Of a DNA stretch of 64,000 nt, positions 11,601 through 22,957 are shown piece after piece (the first letter of the stretch is position 1; every line of letters begins with the position of its first letter). Source of the DNA: Agrocybe praecox (taxonomy: Eukaryota > Basidiomycota > Agaricomycetes > Agaricales > Agrocybaceae); the NCBI GenBank assembly GCA_964017145.1, contig OZ024841.1, forward strand, positions 3,038,001-3,102,000. The letters are read 5' to 3'. Both the position numbers and the translations under genes were made by a program. The notes beneath the pieces are model-generated. The model did no database searches. It was not told the origin of the DNA and was given only the letters and a program-made list of their open reading frames with translations.

Positions 11601-12727
11601 GATACATGTCAGACACCTTTGTGTCCCTTTTTAAAACCATCCCGGGAGTGGGTCGCTATTATTGAACACAAAACATCCATACAGTAGTATCAGGGACAGT
11701 CATATCATACCATGATCTACTTGGGCGGGTTGGGAGAGAGTAATAACTACGGAGTACATTATAAGTCAAGTCACAAGTGGCGTCAGTCCTGTCATCCAAC
11801 GGCATTCGCGATCATTTTCAACTAATCTTGACTCGTTTGGAGATCGTACACATTATTGCTTCAGTATAAGAGATGTATAGGATATACCTCAGTAAAAAGG
11901 ATACTCAAGTGGCTCTCGAGGCTGTTGGACCTCAATATCTCGAATAAAGGTCTAATGCTATACTACGTATACATATAAATTGCAGTACAGGTAGAATGAC
12001 AGCTCTCCTTGCATAAGGGTAACAACTAGATATATTTTAAAGCTGACATATAAGGGGTGACTACGAACGAGTCACAGTTTCAATGAACATTCTAATCTAT
12101 CGCTCTGTATTGACATACTGTGACCACCGAGATAGCACCTACTAGCCGGCGCCTCTACAATCCCACGATTTCAAGCGTATCGGAACCCAAATAACCTTGC
12201 GATGCTGCGATTAGAATGCCAAATCGGAGCCAGAGACAAAAAATAGGCTCACAATATCAACGGCACCGCCTAGGAACTGTCATACTATCTATCGTATGAG
12301 CATCTCCCGAAGTGCTTTCCCGACGATATCAAACTTAGATAGCACAATGCCGTGCTAACCAGTAGACATGATACATAAGCACACGAGGGGCTGTGCTTAA
12401 AGACTGACAGATGGATTCCTGACTCCTGAGATATCACTGATGGCGAGAAGAATAATTGATCGACAAAAATCAATAAATAAAATGTTGGAAGTGATGATCA
12501 TGGTCAGTATTCTATTTTTGAGACGAACTTATGGTTATGTTAACGGCTCATTATGTGATGAGTGTATTCACCCAAATCTTTGTGAGTCTTACGGACCTAG
12601 AAATACTCCCCTGTGAGTTTTAAATGCAGGAAGGAAGGTATGAAACCATGTAAATCAAGGCAACGCAACGGTGAGTCTGGTATCGTCCAACTCGGCCAAC
12701 TCCGGTTACATTCCCACACGTTTCATT
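8601..12727. repeat. Segmental direct repeat, copy 1 (contains carboxylesterase 1)
   Basis: Sequence from 8601 to about 12727 is recognisably the same as 14847-18560, in the same orientation. The match starts near GTCAACG..ACCGACTCGGCTT and runs through the gene and about 1.1 kb of its upstream flank, to near CCCACACGTT. Copy 1 carries about 404 bp at 8707-9110 that copy 2 lacks. Divergence is substantial in the non-coding parts, so the duplication is not recent. Confidence 0.85.
9190..11581 (-). CDS. Secreted type-B carboxylesterase/lipase, copy 1 (575 aa)
   Basis: Twelve exons, high to low: 11386-11581, 11209-11327, 11040-11148, 10960-10971, 10846-10901, 10612-10788, 10468-10554, 9868-10402, 9658-9810, 9457-9600, 9358-9392, 9190-9294. 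All phases close, giving 575 residues. A signal peptide of about 33 residues precedes the alpha/beta-hydrolase core. Landmarks in order are the SEDCLTLN motif, the WIFGG oxyanion-hole region, the GESSGA nucleophile elbow with catalytic Ser, SNLDEGT with the acidic residue, and VPHSAEI with the likely catalytic His. It should hydrolyse ester bonds outside the cell, as in fungal lipase/cholinesterase-type esterases; the substrate is unknown. Exon 4 is only 12 nt. The last intron (9295-9357) starts with GC (CAG|GCAAGT) rather than GT; without it the conserved C-terminus ILQLNSQ...MIPD would be lost. Copy 2 lies about 5.8 kb away. Confidence 0.88.
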
Positions 12728-14846
12728 AAAGCTGACTGGGTTACAAAATTCAAGAAAAATATGTCGAAGGTACAAAACTCAGCAAAGTAGAAGGCCTTGT
12801 CTGTCACTATTTCGGCAGTGTTTTCTGTGAACATGATAGGATGGACGGAAATCTGAGTCTCAATCATTTATTCCTGTTTTAGCAGAATGTGTGAAGCTAA
12901 AAAATTGGGCAAAAGTGAGAAGCACTTCTCGCTCTCATCCTGAGCTAGCAAATCGCCTGACAGGTGTCCGAGCATAACGCATCCAGCTTGCGAGGATACC
13001 CATAAGTTAGCGACAAGAAAAAAAAACCATAAGTTAGGAGCGTGGTGACGGCAGATATCCCGGTGCTTTCCCCAGGGTTTTTTGTCTTAGCCAGAGGTTA
13101 TTCCCGCTGCAGGAGCCGATACCTGTTTCTCCTTCAAATTTTACCGTGACATTAATTTCCTCCCAGCGTTGCGTTCATTCAGTATATCCCAGTGATTGCG
13201 CTGGGACTTGTGTCAATTTTGTTCTAGTCACGCGGTCACATGATGATAGCCGAAGTTGCCGGCCTAGTACTTACTTTAAATTTAAACTTTAATCCAAACG
13301 TACCGTTTTTGATGCCATCGCTCTTCCTTCTTGACCACCACCGCCGCCGTTTTATGCCAACTGATATCCTATCCCTTTCTATCACCTTGCCTCTTACTCG
13401 TTTCAAGCCGTGTTGAACTGTGATATTTTCGTTATTCCCCAGCGCATACGAGCCAACTCAATGCTAGTCTTTCTTTTCACACCTTATTTAGGGACGAGCT
13501 ATTTCTTCTGGTCAGGAAGCATATAGAACTACGGGAGGTCTTCCCTCAACCCCCCTATTGTGAAAATTTAAGGTAAGCATGCCATTATCATTTTATTTTT
13601 TTCCATTATGCGCTTATCTGGTCCGATTTTGTCAGATTCGAATGCATATCTAAACGCGAAAGAAGTACCGCAGGTCTTCTCCCATTCTATATGCGTTCTA
13701 TCCGCTCATATATGCGTCGGTAATGCTCGTTTCTGGTTTGGACCTGCATATATGCTGACTTGTCGTCCGTTTTTTTCGTTTCCCTCCGCATATAGGCACA
13801 AATATGCGCTGCTTTGACACGAGAATCTCGAAAGCGTCAGGTTTACTATTGTTATTGGCCTCCATCTGTCTTAACTCCTATATCAGTCATCTCCTTGTCG
13901 AGTCATCAACATGCTTGTGAATGTAAGTGTTCTATTTACGCAGTGCTTCCCCTGAAAATTTGATACTGACTGCGAATACAGCACTTCTTTGCTACTCGAC
14001 ATTAAGTATATGGTTATAGAGGTATATTTTTATTTCCTACTATTTCTGCACTAAATAGCTTCTGTAATAGCTAGTATAAATATATTACTTTCGCTACTTG
14101 ATGGCGTCTCAAAATGTGCCGATGTGATTCGCTGTAATTATCAGTTTAAACTGATTTCCGTGAGGGGGAACATCACAAATATAGAGAAGGATGAAGCATG
14201 ATCCATGAGGCCTTGAGGCGTAAAGCATATATATAATTAATGTGCGTCAACACGGCGCAGGGCGCGATGAGTGAAGCATACATTTTTAACGGTGTGCATT
14301 AACACGGCGCAGGGCGCAATGAGTGAAGTATATATCTTAACGTGTGTTTACACGGCGCAAGGGCGCGATGGGTGAAGCATGAGGCATGGCGCATATGTTT
14401 TAACACGGCGAAAGGGTGATATAGGTCTCTCGCGACACATGCTAGTAGTTCCCCAACGCTTTAGGAGCAGATTGAGCTGTTCTGCAAATTTGCCGGCAGC
14501 CAGATGATAACGCCGGTTGTAGCATGAAAGTCGGTTAGGATTTGATGATGTGTCAGAGTTTTCAGTATTGAGGACATGAAAAATTTGACACTGGTCTAGC
14601 TTCGCTGAATATATGTTATTGCGAGGATTCTTGATAGAGACGTAGCCGGAGACCGAGCGATGGAAAACGAGTGTTCGATCAACACGCCGCAGTGGAAAGG
14701 AAAGCGCGGGTGACGGTGACCCATTCACAGTTTGTGACGGAATTGGAAACCAGAGTCGAAAGGCCGCTCCGCTGAAGACCGAATTCTAGATCTTCATTCT
14801 ACCTCATTTCGCTATAGAATCAGAATACTTGGAGCATTAGCCAGGA
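12728..14846. other. Spacer between the two esterase repeats
   Basis: Contains a pyrimidine-rich, promoter-like tract near 13310-13440, scattered ATATGCG-like words at 13600-13815, and a 50-bp minisatellite (listed separately). A tiny spliced frame (ATG at 13911, donor after four codons) would encode only 11 residues. No supported protein gene. Confidence 0.45.
14242..14410. repeat. Minisatellite, about 3.3 copies of a ~50-bp unit
   Basis: Units start at about 14242, 14292 and 14342, with a partial one near 14400. Each has the core ACACGGCGCAGGGCGCGATG followed by GTGAAG and an AT-rich tail. It lies in the spacer between the duplicated esterases. Confidence 0.85.
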
Positions 14847-15028
14847 GTCAACGTAGACCGACTCGGCTTGATAAACTGTATGGCCCAATGGATGATATAA
14901 CTTTAGCTACACAAAAATTTAAAATGACTGACTTCAAATCCTTGATGTCCACGCAATCCGACTACGCCGGGTCAAAGCCATTTGCGATAAAGTAGTATTG
15001 TATGTGATCCCAACGTAACGCATAATTC

Positions 15029-17428
15029 TCAAAGATTTAGAGAGTCTACATTCTGTTGAATATAGGAAATTTGCTCTGCACGGAACGTATCTGGGATCAT
15101 AGTCATATTCTGTGAATCCAATTGCAAGATTGTCTATAATTTCGATACACGTCAATTTAGCGCGCAGAAGCAGTATACTGAGTACTTTATCACTCGCATG
15201 AATTTTGTCCGTGTACGCCGTCCATTGTGGACCTAGAGAAGAATATTTTCGTTAGTTAATGTATAGGTAATAGAGCGATAAAATATGATACATACGCTGA
15301 GATCCCTTGCCATCATTTGGATCTAAACTTACAGCAAATGATATCCAGTAGTCTTGCATCGCGGTACTCAATTTCACTGAAGTTTGTGTTTGAGTTACGG
15401 GGTCACCAAAGACGAAGGATATTTCGGCACTATGCGGAACTGCGGGGTACGGTTAGGGGTTTAAAATTTTACTATTGGTGATTGAGAGCCTTCCACGTAC
15501 CTCCTAGTGACCCTGGTTGAACTGGCGACATGAGCAGCTCAGGAACAACAGTCCCTCCTTGGTCTGTGAAATAGTAAACAAATACTTTAGCCCCCACTGC
15601 GCTGGTATTTTGAGCAAAGCTTCGCCTAGCGGCTTGGAACGTAAAATCTCCAACTGTAAAAATATAGTCATCAGCTTTTCATTCCAAATTGTGAGGCTCA
15701 TCGTTCTTACTGATCGCGGAGAATCGCTTGTATTCACTATCAAGGCCAAACGTATTATTGTCAGTATTGAAAGGAGAGCCTAGTGAAGCATTGTTTGGGT
15801 AGAGTGTCATAATTTCGTTGAATACTCGAGTCTTGTTAGCTGAGTTGATGGTAGGGAGATTCGGCGCTGTTAAAACCTGAAGAAAACCAGTAATATTCGC
15901 ATCAGCATTCGTGTTCTGTGGGGTAAACAGGGTGCCTTCGTCGAGGTTCGAGCCAATCATGACAGGTAGAAATAGTCCATTGGATTTTAACTGGGAATTA
16001 CGATCTACCACAAGACCGGTCGGTCCGTCGATGACCGGCTGAAAGAAGATAAAATCGTTAAAGTTCAGTCCTGAGGTAGCGAACGATTTCAGTATGGACG
16101 TCGTGCTGGCATTTCGGATGCACGCAATTGTCGTATTCGTGTGGGCAAGGGTTGAGCATCCGGGTATAGCCGAAACGAACTGCTCCCACGATTGCTGGGA
16201 GCGCTCAGGGTTGTGGGTTGGGAGGACTACCATGGATTGAAGAATCTAGTTATCAAGCAAATTAATATATCTCTATGACACAATGTTAAACTCTAAAAAA
16301 TTATACTTACAGCAGCTCGGGCTAATCCTGAAAAATTGTGATTCCGTAGAAAAACATTGATAGTAAATGCGCCGGAGCTCTCTCCGAAGAGAGTAACCTG
16401 GACGTCGACTCCGTCAATACGCGTTACGAAGATGACCAGATTCGGGCGATCACTTTGGTTTTGTCCCCGCCAAATTGGGCGATGTTCCTTTGTATCCACT
16501 CGATTGCCGTAAATGAATCTTGTAGACCGAGATTCATAACAGAAGGACCAGCGCTACCAACCTCGTCTCCCTGGGGGAATCCCAGCGGCCCAAGTCGATA
16601 GTTGAGACTGACGACAATAATGGGTGTTCCCTGGCAAGGAAAATGGCATTTAACCAATAGATTACATCAAACAAAAATTGATTACGTACCCGCTCTACGC
16701 TATACGCAACAAGGCTTGTGGCATTGTAAAGCGATGATCCCCCCACTGCACAGAATACGAGTTTCAGTGCCATATTAAACTTTAAATACGACTTAGACAT
16801 TACCAAAGAACGCGCCTAGAGAGATACGCGATAAATTTTAGATCCACCTATGGGAAAATTTACGTCGACAATGGCACACTCACCTCCAAAAATCCAAACC
16901 ATGACAGGAATAGATGCATTGTTGCTAGAGGAAGCTGCTGGCCGGAAGACGTTCAATGTAAGGCAATCTTCCGATACAGAAGCGGGCGGAATGTCCTGTA
17001 TAAAGAAAATAAAGAAAATAAGCATTGTCGTACCACGAATTTGAGACTGTCGTACACTTTGGAGGCAGGAAGGACCAAAGGCTTGCGCTTGGAACGTCGC
17101 CGAGGGGAGTGCGGTTAGCCGGACAGGAGAACTTAGACGTAATGATCCTATAGGGGGCTTTGCGTATGGTATTCCTGAATATTTGGCTCGATATATTGCA
17201 TTTCAATATATACTCTCGTAGAAAGCCCATACCTCCAAAGAATTGAACGTTCGAGGGTTGAAATAATGAGCCAATTATTGAAGAATTTCCGAAAGCAACT
17301 GTTGGAGAAGCCGGCACCGCTATAGTTGCTGCGTTCGTCAATCGAATAGAAGATGCCGACAGTATCAGCAGCGTAAGTAAGCAAAGGTGGAGTGAGACCA
17401 CTCTGTGTGAACCCTGGATAAGGGGCAT
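15029..17428 (-). CDS. Secreted type-B carboxylesterase/lipase, copy 2 (about 576 aa)
   Basis: Same twelve-exon layout as copy 1, with every splice site recoverable. It includes a 12-nt microexon near 16802-16813 and a first exon with a signal peptide. Motifs are kept: SEDCLTLN, WIFGG, GESSGA (Ser nucleophile), SNLDEGT, VPHSAEI. One extra residue is present after FRPA. The last intron again needs a GC donor (exon end at 15198), but its context has decayed to CAT|GCGAGT. If it is not spliced, the C-terminal segment from TILQLDS on would be lost. Intron 2 has a better donor (GTACGA) than copy 1 (GTAGGC). A TATAAAAG box exists upstream where copy 1 has a changed sequence. I infer a functional paralog that may differ in expression and possibly in substrate; many surface residues have changed. 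Confidence 0.85.
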
Positions 17429-17470
17429 GTTGACATGGATTTTGGGGATGCATGCCAGAACGTTTCTGTC

Positions 17471-17481
17471 CCTTTTATAAA
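17471..17481 (-). promoter_or_regulatory. Candidate TATA box of carboxylesterase 2
   Basis: On the minus strand the sequence reads TTTATAAAAGG about 45 bp upstream of the ATG at 17428. In copy 1 the aligned position (about 11625-11638) reads TTTTAAAAAGG and has lost the TATA core. The predicted 5' leader would be very short. Confidence 0.4.
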
Positions 17482-18560
17482 TATCGCGGGAAATGGTCGC
17501 TATTATTGAGCACACAACATGCATACAGTAGCATCAGGTACAGTCAAATTATGGCATGATCTACGTGGGCGGGTTGTGAGAGAGTACTTAATACCTACGG
17601 AGTACATTATAAGTCAAGTGGCGTCAGTCCTGTCATCCAACGGCATTTTCAACTAATCTTAACTCGTTTTCAGATAGTACGCTTTATTGCTTCAATATAA
17701 GAAATGTATAGGATATATAATCCAGTAAAAGGATACCCAAGTGGCTCTCGAGGCTGTTGGACCTTCAAAGCTTCATATCTTGAGTAAAAGTCTAACGCTA
17801 TACTACGTATACATATAAGTTGCAGTACAGGTAGGATGACAGCTCTCCTTGCGTAAGCGTAACAGATAGATATTTTTTATTTTTTAAAAGCTAACATATA
17901 AGGGGTAACTATAAACGAGTTACTATTTTAATCACCATTCTAATCCATCGCTATGTATTAATATACCGTGAACACCGACATAGCACCTACCGTGTCCTCA
18001 ATATACGATTTCAAGCGCATCGAAGCCAGGCCTGGCAATAACCTTGCGATGCTGTGATTAGAATGCCAAATTAGATCCAAAGACAAAAAAATAGGCTCAC
18101 AGTATCCGCGGCACCACTTAGGAACTGTCATACTATCTATTGCATGAGCATCCCCCGAAGTGTTTTCCCGACGATGTCAAACTTAGATAGAGCAATGGCG
18201 TACTAACCAATAGACATGATGCGTAAGCACACAAGGGGCTGTGCTTGAAGCTTGAAAGCTTGAAGACTGACAGATTGACTCTTTAACCCCTGAGATATCA
18301 CTGATTGCGAGAGGAATAATTGATCGCGAAAAATCATGGTCATTATACTATTTTGGGACGAACTTATGATTATTTATTTTAACCGCTCATTAATTATGTG
18401 ATGAGTGTATTCACACAAGTTTTTGTAGATCTTACAGAAATACTCCCGTGTAAGTTGCAATATATATTTTTGTCCAGGAAGGATGGCATGAGACCACTGC
18501 ATCAAATATCACCGAAGTTCAACTCGGCGAACCCCGCTCATATTTCCCACACGTTCCATA

Positions 18561-19184
18561 TATAGAAAAGAGAAGTGAATTTGGATCCTAATTATTCTGA
18601 AGCGTGAGTTTGATCCTTCAGGGAGAAAGGACGGTGTTTCGGCAGAAACAATCGAAACCCACGCTTGTTCCTGGCTGATCAGGTGATATATCACCAACCT
18701 CTATGAATTGAGGCCGAAATGATAGGACGCAGGTTGTTCATTTTATGTTCTGTATTCAAGGGGTTCATGAACGAGCTCGTCACTTGAGCGCAGCCAGATG
18801 TCGAAAAACAGAGACTTTCTATCTGTAGAATCTGCTTTATCTCGCTAGAGTCGTTCCACCTACTAAGCCATTTTGTCCGAGAAAAAGATAGCACTCCCAT
18901 TTTGCAACACATAAAGGTGAATAAACAGCCTCTGCGGCATGCAACAACTGTTTTTTTTTGTAGGAATCCATAACCACAACAGCGATTCAAATTCTATTAA
19001 CCAACGATAAGCAAAAAGTTCGTAAGTACGTTCGTCCGTAAGTCCGTGAAATAAGAGGTGTGAGTATCTATAGCATTGGTATTCGGTCGAAGGAGAAAGG
19101 GTCAGTGTTGGAACTAGACAGCGGTTAGAAGGGGCTCATAAAGTGTTCGTGTCGTGGGTATACTTCATGTCAAGGAAAGAAGCC
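18561..19184. other. Intergenic between esterase repeat and PalI array
   Basis: The open frame at 18691-18990 on minus has no family features. A short CGTAAGTACGTTCGTCCGTAAG-like repeat lies at 19020-19045. Nothing else seen. Confidence 0.45.
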
Positions 19185-20174
19185 CTAGTTCTTGCGGAAC
19201 CTAGAGAAAAAGCCACCCTTCTTTTCGTTCAAAGGATAAGTCTGTGCAGTCGTGGCTCCTGCCATGCGGTCCCTGCGACGTCCAAAACAGACCGTGCATC
19301 CAGCCAGAAGGAGGAGGATCAACGTGACGAAAGTAATCCAGAATCCTGATTAAATCAATGTCAGCAAGAGTCTCGAACGTCCCATATCCTAAAATAGAAT
19401 GCCACATGTTTCCAGATAGAAAAAAAAATAGAACAAAAAGTGGCTCTATGACGACATTAAAAAACTTCCCAAACTTACCTGGCGCAGTGTCCGTGTTGGC
19501 TCCAATATTGAGCTTGTCCATTGTGTGCTTGACAAGCACGAATAGAGCAATATCAATGGCAAAGGCGATCAGGGTCAGCGCCGCTGCTAAGAAAGATACT
19601 ATGGACGCTAGAAGCGTGACAGTGATGTGGGTGGAAAAAGATAGGAGGAGCGCGAGGAAGGTGACAGCGGTAGCCACCGGATGAACTGCGAGACCTCTTG
19701 TCCACGAAGCCTTGATTGTCGTAGAGGCACCGTCAGAGGAAGAAATTGGAAGGGAATATCCATGGTCTGAAAACAGTCAATATTAGGTAGAAAAAATAAA
19801 TGACAAATACGTACGAGAAGGAAGGCAAGTACGCGCTCCGTTTTCGGCAGCATATACGCAGGCTGACCTGTTGAAATAAGTCGGGAGTCATTTCTAGATA
19901 TTTGGTTTCTTACCAGACGCCAAGCTGAGGGGGAAAAGGAAATCAAAATCGAAGGAAAAGTGAGTCGGTTTTGCTTTATAGTAAAAAGCTCTTAGCTCAC
20001 GCGTAGTTCTCCTATTTCCACCCCCGGCTGATTATTACCTACGCTCTTGGTTCCGAAATGAGTGCGCACAACATCGAGAGCAGGTAAGAAAGGCAACGAG
20101 ATGGACACGAGGAAGCTGAGGATGAATGCGATAGCGAGGAAGGCTATACCAGGGATGCAGAACGCGCGAGACAT
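19185..20174 (-). CDS. PalI/SUR7-family membrane protein, copy 1 (228 aa)
   Basis: Five exons, 20001-20174, 19914-19924, 19815-19867, 19479-19766 and 19185-19345, close in phase to 228 residues. There are four membrane segments. The first is at the N-terminus (CIPGIAFLAIAFILSFLVSI). An extracellular loop follows with the family signature LGVW..C......C and GYSLP. TM2 and TM3 are in TFLALLLSFSTH and LTLIAFAIDIALFVLV; TM4 is ITFVTLILLLLAGCTVCFG. A short Arg-rich cytosolic tail ends GGFFSRFRKN. PalI/Rim9-type proteins assist ambient-pH sensing and SUR7 types organise eisosomes; which applies here cannot be told. The 11-nt second exon encodes the L-G-V-W signature. Two paralogs lie downstream in the same orientation. 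Confidence 0.85.
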
Positions 20175-21438
20175 GGCTTCGTCGTCGTAGGGAACAGTGA
20201 GCTTGTCGTTCTGGGGTGGTGGTGGTTGGGAAAAGAGGAGGGCTTAAGAGGGGAAACTTTGTGGTTCGAGTTTAGAAGCGCGATTCGAAATCCAGACTAA
20301 ATTAATGTGCTTACATAACCGGGCCAAGCCGCTATTACGTCATTATTGGAAGATCTTTTCTCTTGCACGCCGAACGCCAAACCGAGTACTACAGCTTCTA
20401 ACATAAATACACCGCGAATACCGTCAGTTTAACTTATTAAGGATAATAAAATCAACATTAACACTAGTACCACGATGCATGACTCGACTCGAATACTCCC
20501 TCCTAACATATGCCCCTGACTGTGAGTAATATCGATGATCCACAGTTCGTCTGGCACAGGAGCGTGTATAATAACTTATACGAGAAACACAGAAAAGCAT
20601 AATGCATAGCCTCTCACATACTCTTATATATGATCATCTAATACCATACATGCCTTCGCACATCATAAACTGCTTGAAATGCTCTCCCTGGCAGGTGTCA
20701 TTCATATATACCTTGACATTTGTTTTTTTATTGTCATAACGCATAATTCAAGGAATTTACAAATATGGAAACGCAGGACCGGGGCCGACCACTTGGATAG
20801 CTGAATGGATTTCACATATTCCGGAATGCCACAGGGCCATCTCCTCGACCCGTTAATGTTAGCAGGAAAATAGCGTTGGCGTGCTTTCCCATGAATTAAA
20901 CACGCACTAATTTCATTGAAACATGCGTTACAAATTCATATTCCTAGCCGTTTCAGGACCTCTTGCAAGAATGCCCCTTGTTTAAGCCCGCATGCATAGT
21001 ACTTTGAAAATGTCTCGTTCTATTTATGGCTTCATATCTATTCCATACAGGAGGCTTACAACCAGTGTTGGCCTTAAGGGTTAAAGGTTAATAACCTTTA
21101 AGGGTTAAAAACATGTTAAGGTTAAGGGTTAATATCATTGGGATGCATGACATTTCACCTAAGACTTTTTTCCGATTACCTTTTCTGTAATCAATTTCCT
21201 TCGACTTCATTTTTGCCCAGTCGCGAGACGCGTACTAGTAACCGTGACACAATACTGGCACGTGCAAGATTTTCTTGTGCTTTGCTTATAAATTCAACCT
21301 CGGATTAAGACGTTTACTTTCGGCCCCCTGACCTTCGCTGACTATGGTTCACTGAACTGTCGTCGTTCTCGCACTATTGAAGGATAGGCAAGTCAGATAC
21401 AGTGCGACTACAGAGAAACATACGCCACATACACTCGG
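20175..21438. other. Intergenic, upstream of PalI copy 1
   Basis: AT-rich, with no supported gene. It contains the TTAAGGG-like block listed at 21072-21137. Confidence 0.5.
21072..21137. repeat. TTAAGGG-rich block with inverted repeat
   Basis: Several copies of (C/G)TTAAGGGTTAA occur in 65 bp, including a 9-nt inverted repeat TTAAAGGTT/AACCTTTAA with a 3-nt spacer near 21081. It resembles degenerate telomere-type repeats (TTAGGG) but has an extra A. Confidence 0.6.
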
Positions 21439-22602
21439 GATGTCTGCCTGCTGACAATTCTGAAAGAAGTACTAGAACCACCATTACAGCTGAAGAAGGA
21501 AGAAAACGTGGACGGACTGGGGCAACTATGCGATACAGTACAATGACTCAAAATTAAAGTGAGTCAAGTTAATCTTGACCTGACAAAGCGTCTTCCGGTA
21601 GAAAAAATCTCCAAGATATTTTATTTCTCGTACACCACCAACTACTTTGAATTGACGTGTGGCCGCTACACAGGTACAAGTGGTTAGGCTGATCATTGAA
21701 GCTAGGCTCCATATGCAAAACATGGCGCCAGATTGCATGGGATACACCACAACTGTGGACAAATGTCGTCGTTTGTCTGGATCGCCTTGACCCTTCGTGG
21801 CAAGATGATATTCTTCGTGAATGGATCCCTCGCCCGAAGTCTCTTCCTCTCACTGTGCTGGCTCACCCCGATTTCTATTTGGGACCAGATCCAGACTCAG
21901 ACGACGAAGAACGCCATGAAACTTACAGGAGCAACGGAGTGTATCCGCATCTCGATACATACTACCCCTTGCTCGACCTCGCTACCCCATGCTCCAATCG
22001 ATAGAGAGAAATTATCGTATTGGTGCCTATGAGTCTCACGAGATATCTATTTAGGAAAACAGACGACATATCAGAGGTCGAAATACGACTGCAGCCGTCC
22101 AGCTGGGAGGATGATATGGTACATCCGGCTCGTTATCAGCTACTCGAAGACGGGAAGGCAAATGAGTTATCTCCCAATACCTTTTTCTGATCGGAACAAT
22201 GGTATTACCCCAGGTGAACATTGACTCGACACGAGATCAACGATAGCGGCAACTCTGCGTCCTTTTTACCCTTTCTAGAGGAATTGGAACTTCAAATCCG
22301 TGAACCAGATTGGGATCATGTTTTTCCATGGCAGATTTTCAATTTATCTGGTCCTCTCCATCTGAATATAGACGGGATTCTCGACAAAGAAGTCACTGGA
22401 ATCGTTGAAGGTGCTAATCAACCATATCTGTGTTGGTGAGTACTACGTCCCTCAAGATATTTTGCCACGACTACTTAGTCTTCGGAACTCGGGCATCGAC
22501 ATCCAATATGTGAATGATGGAGACCAGAACTTCGACCTCTTTCTCGACTCAGTGGAACACTACGAAAATACGGATGTCAAGAATAGTTTGAAGGATATAT
22601 AG
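21439..22602 (+). pseudogene. Broken F-box protein gene
   Basis: A reading frame from 21439 carries a helical lead-in and the F-box start LPVEKISKIFYFS (from 21592), but an in-frame TGA interrupts it at about 21535. The next conserved part, GSICKTWRQIAWDTPQLWTNV, sits in another frame (open 21696-22004). Only a 32-nt intron could join the two, which is too short. Further leucine-rich pieces (FLPFLEELELQI, 22221-22439; 22405-22602) are in yet other frames. The order F-box, SICKTWRQIAW, LRR-like pieces matches the large agaricomycete F-box family that supplies substrate adaptors to SCF ubiquitin ligases. Multiple lesions make it a pseudogene. It separates PalI copies 1 and 2. Confidence 0.6.
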
Positions 22603-22957
22603 GATAGAAACACGCCATACCAATAAAAGGGAGATTGTAAGTTCCTGCACGCCTCGTCCTTCAATCTCCAACTTCTACCTAGCACACAGGCTTTCAATAA
22701 CCCGTCATTTGCTTTAATGCGGCGACATATGACAACCGCGACTTATATTCGCCTCTACCGATGGTAGAGCGGACTGGATGGAAACACTTTCGAGATGCCA
22801 ATTTATGAAGTATTGGCTATCACTGCAAGTTTATGTGCCAAACTGCCATGCAGCTGACAGAACGGTATTAAATCTCTACGACATATGATAGTTTTAATGC
22901 CCTCTCTATTCCGATTCCTCTGAATTTCCTGTTCCCTGTCAGCCTCTTTTCCTCCTT
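22603..22957. other. Spacer
   Basis: 355 bp between the F-box relic and PalI copy 2. Possible further decayed F-box tail sequence; nothing definite. Confidence 0.4.

Larger units (their letters stand above)
14847..18560. repeat. Segmental direct repeat, copy 2 (contains carboxylesterase 2)
   Basis: Counterpart of 8601-12727, same orientation, about 6.2 kb away. It includes the gene and the matching upstream flank, with shared words such as GTGGCTCTCGAGGCTGTTGG and CTATACTACGTATACATATAA. It lacks the 404-bp block of copy 1; the join is at about 14955. Confidence 0.85.

Noticed and set aside
13911..14005. 11-codon spliced micro-ORF
   Set aside because: Good GTAAGT donor, but the product is too short to judge and has no pheromone-type CaaX end.
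18691..18990. 99-codon minus frame rich in Cys
   Set aside because: No signal peptide, splice support or recognisable Cys spacing.
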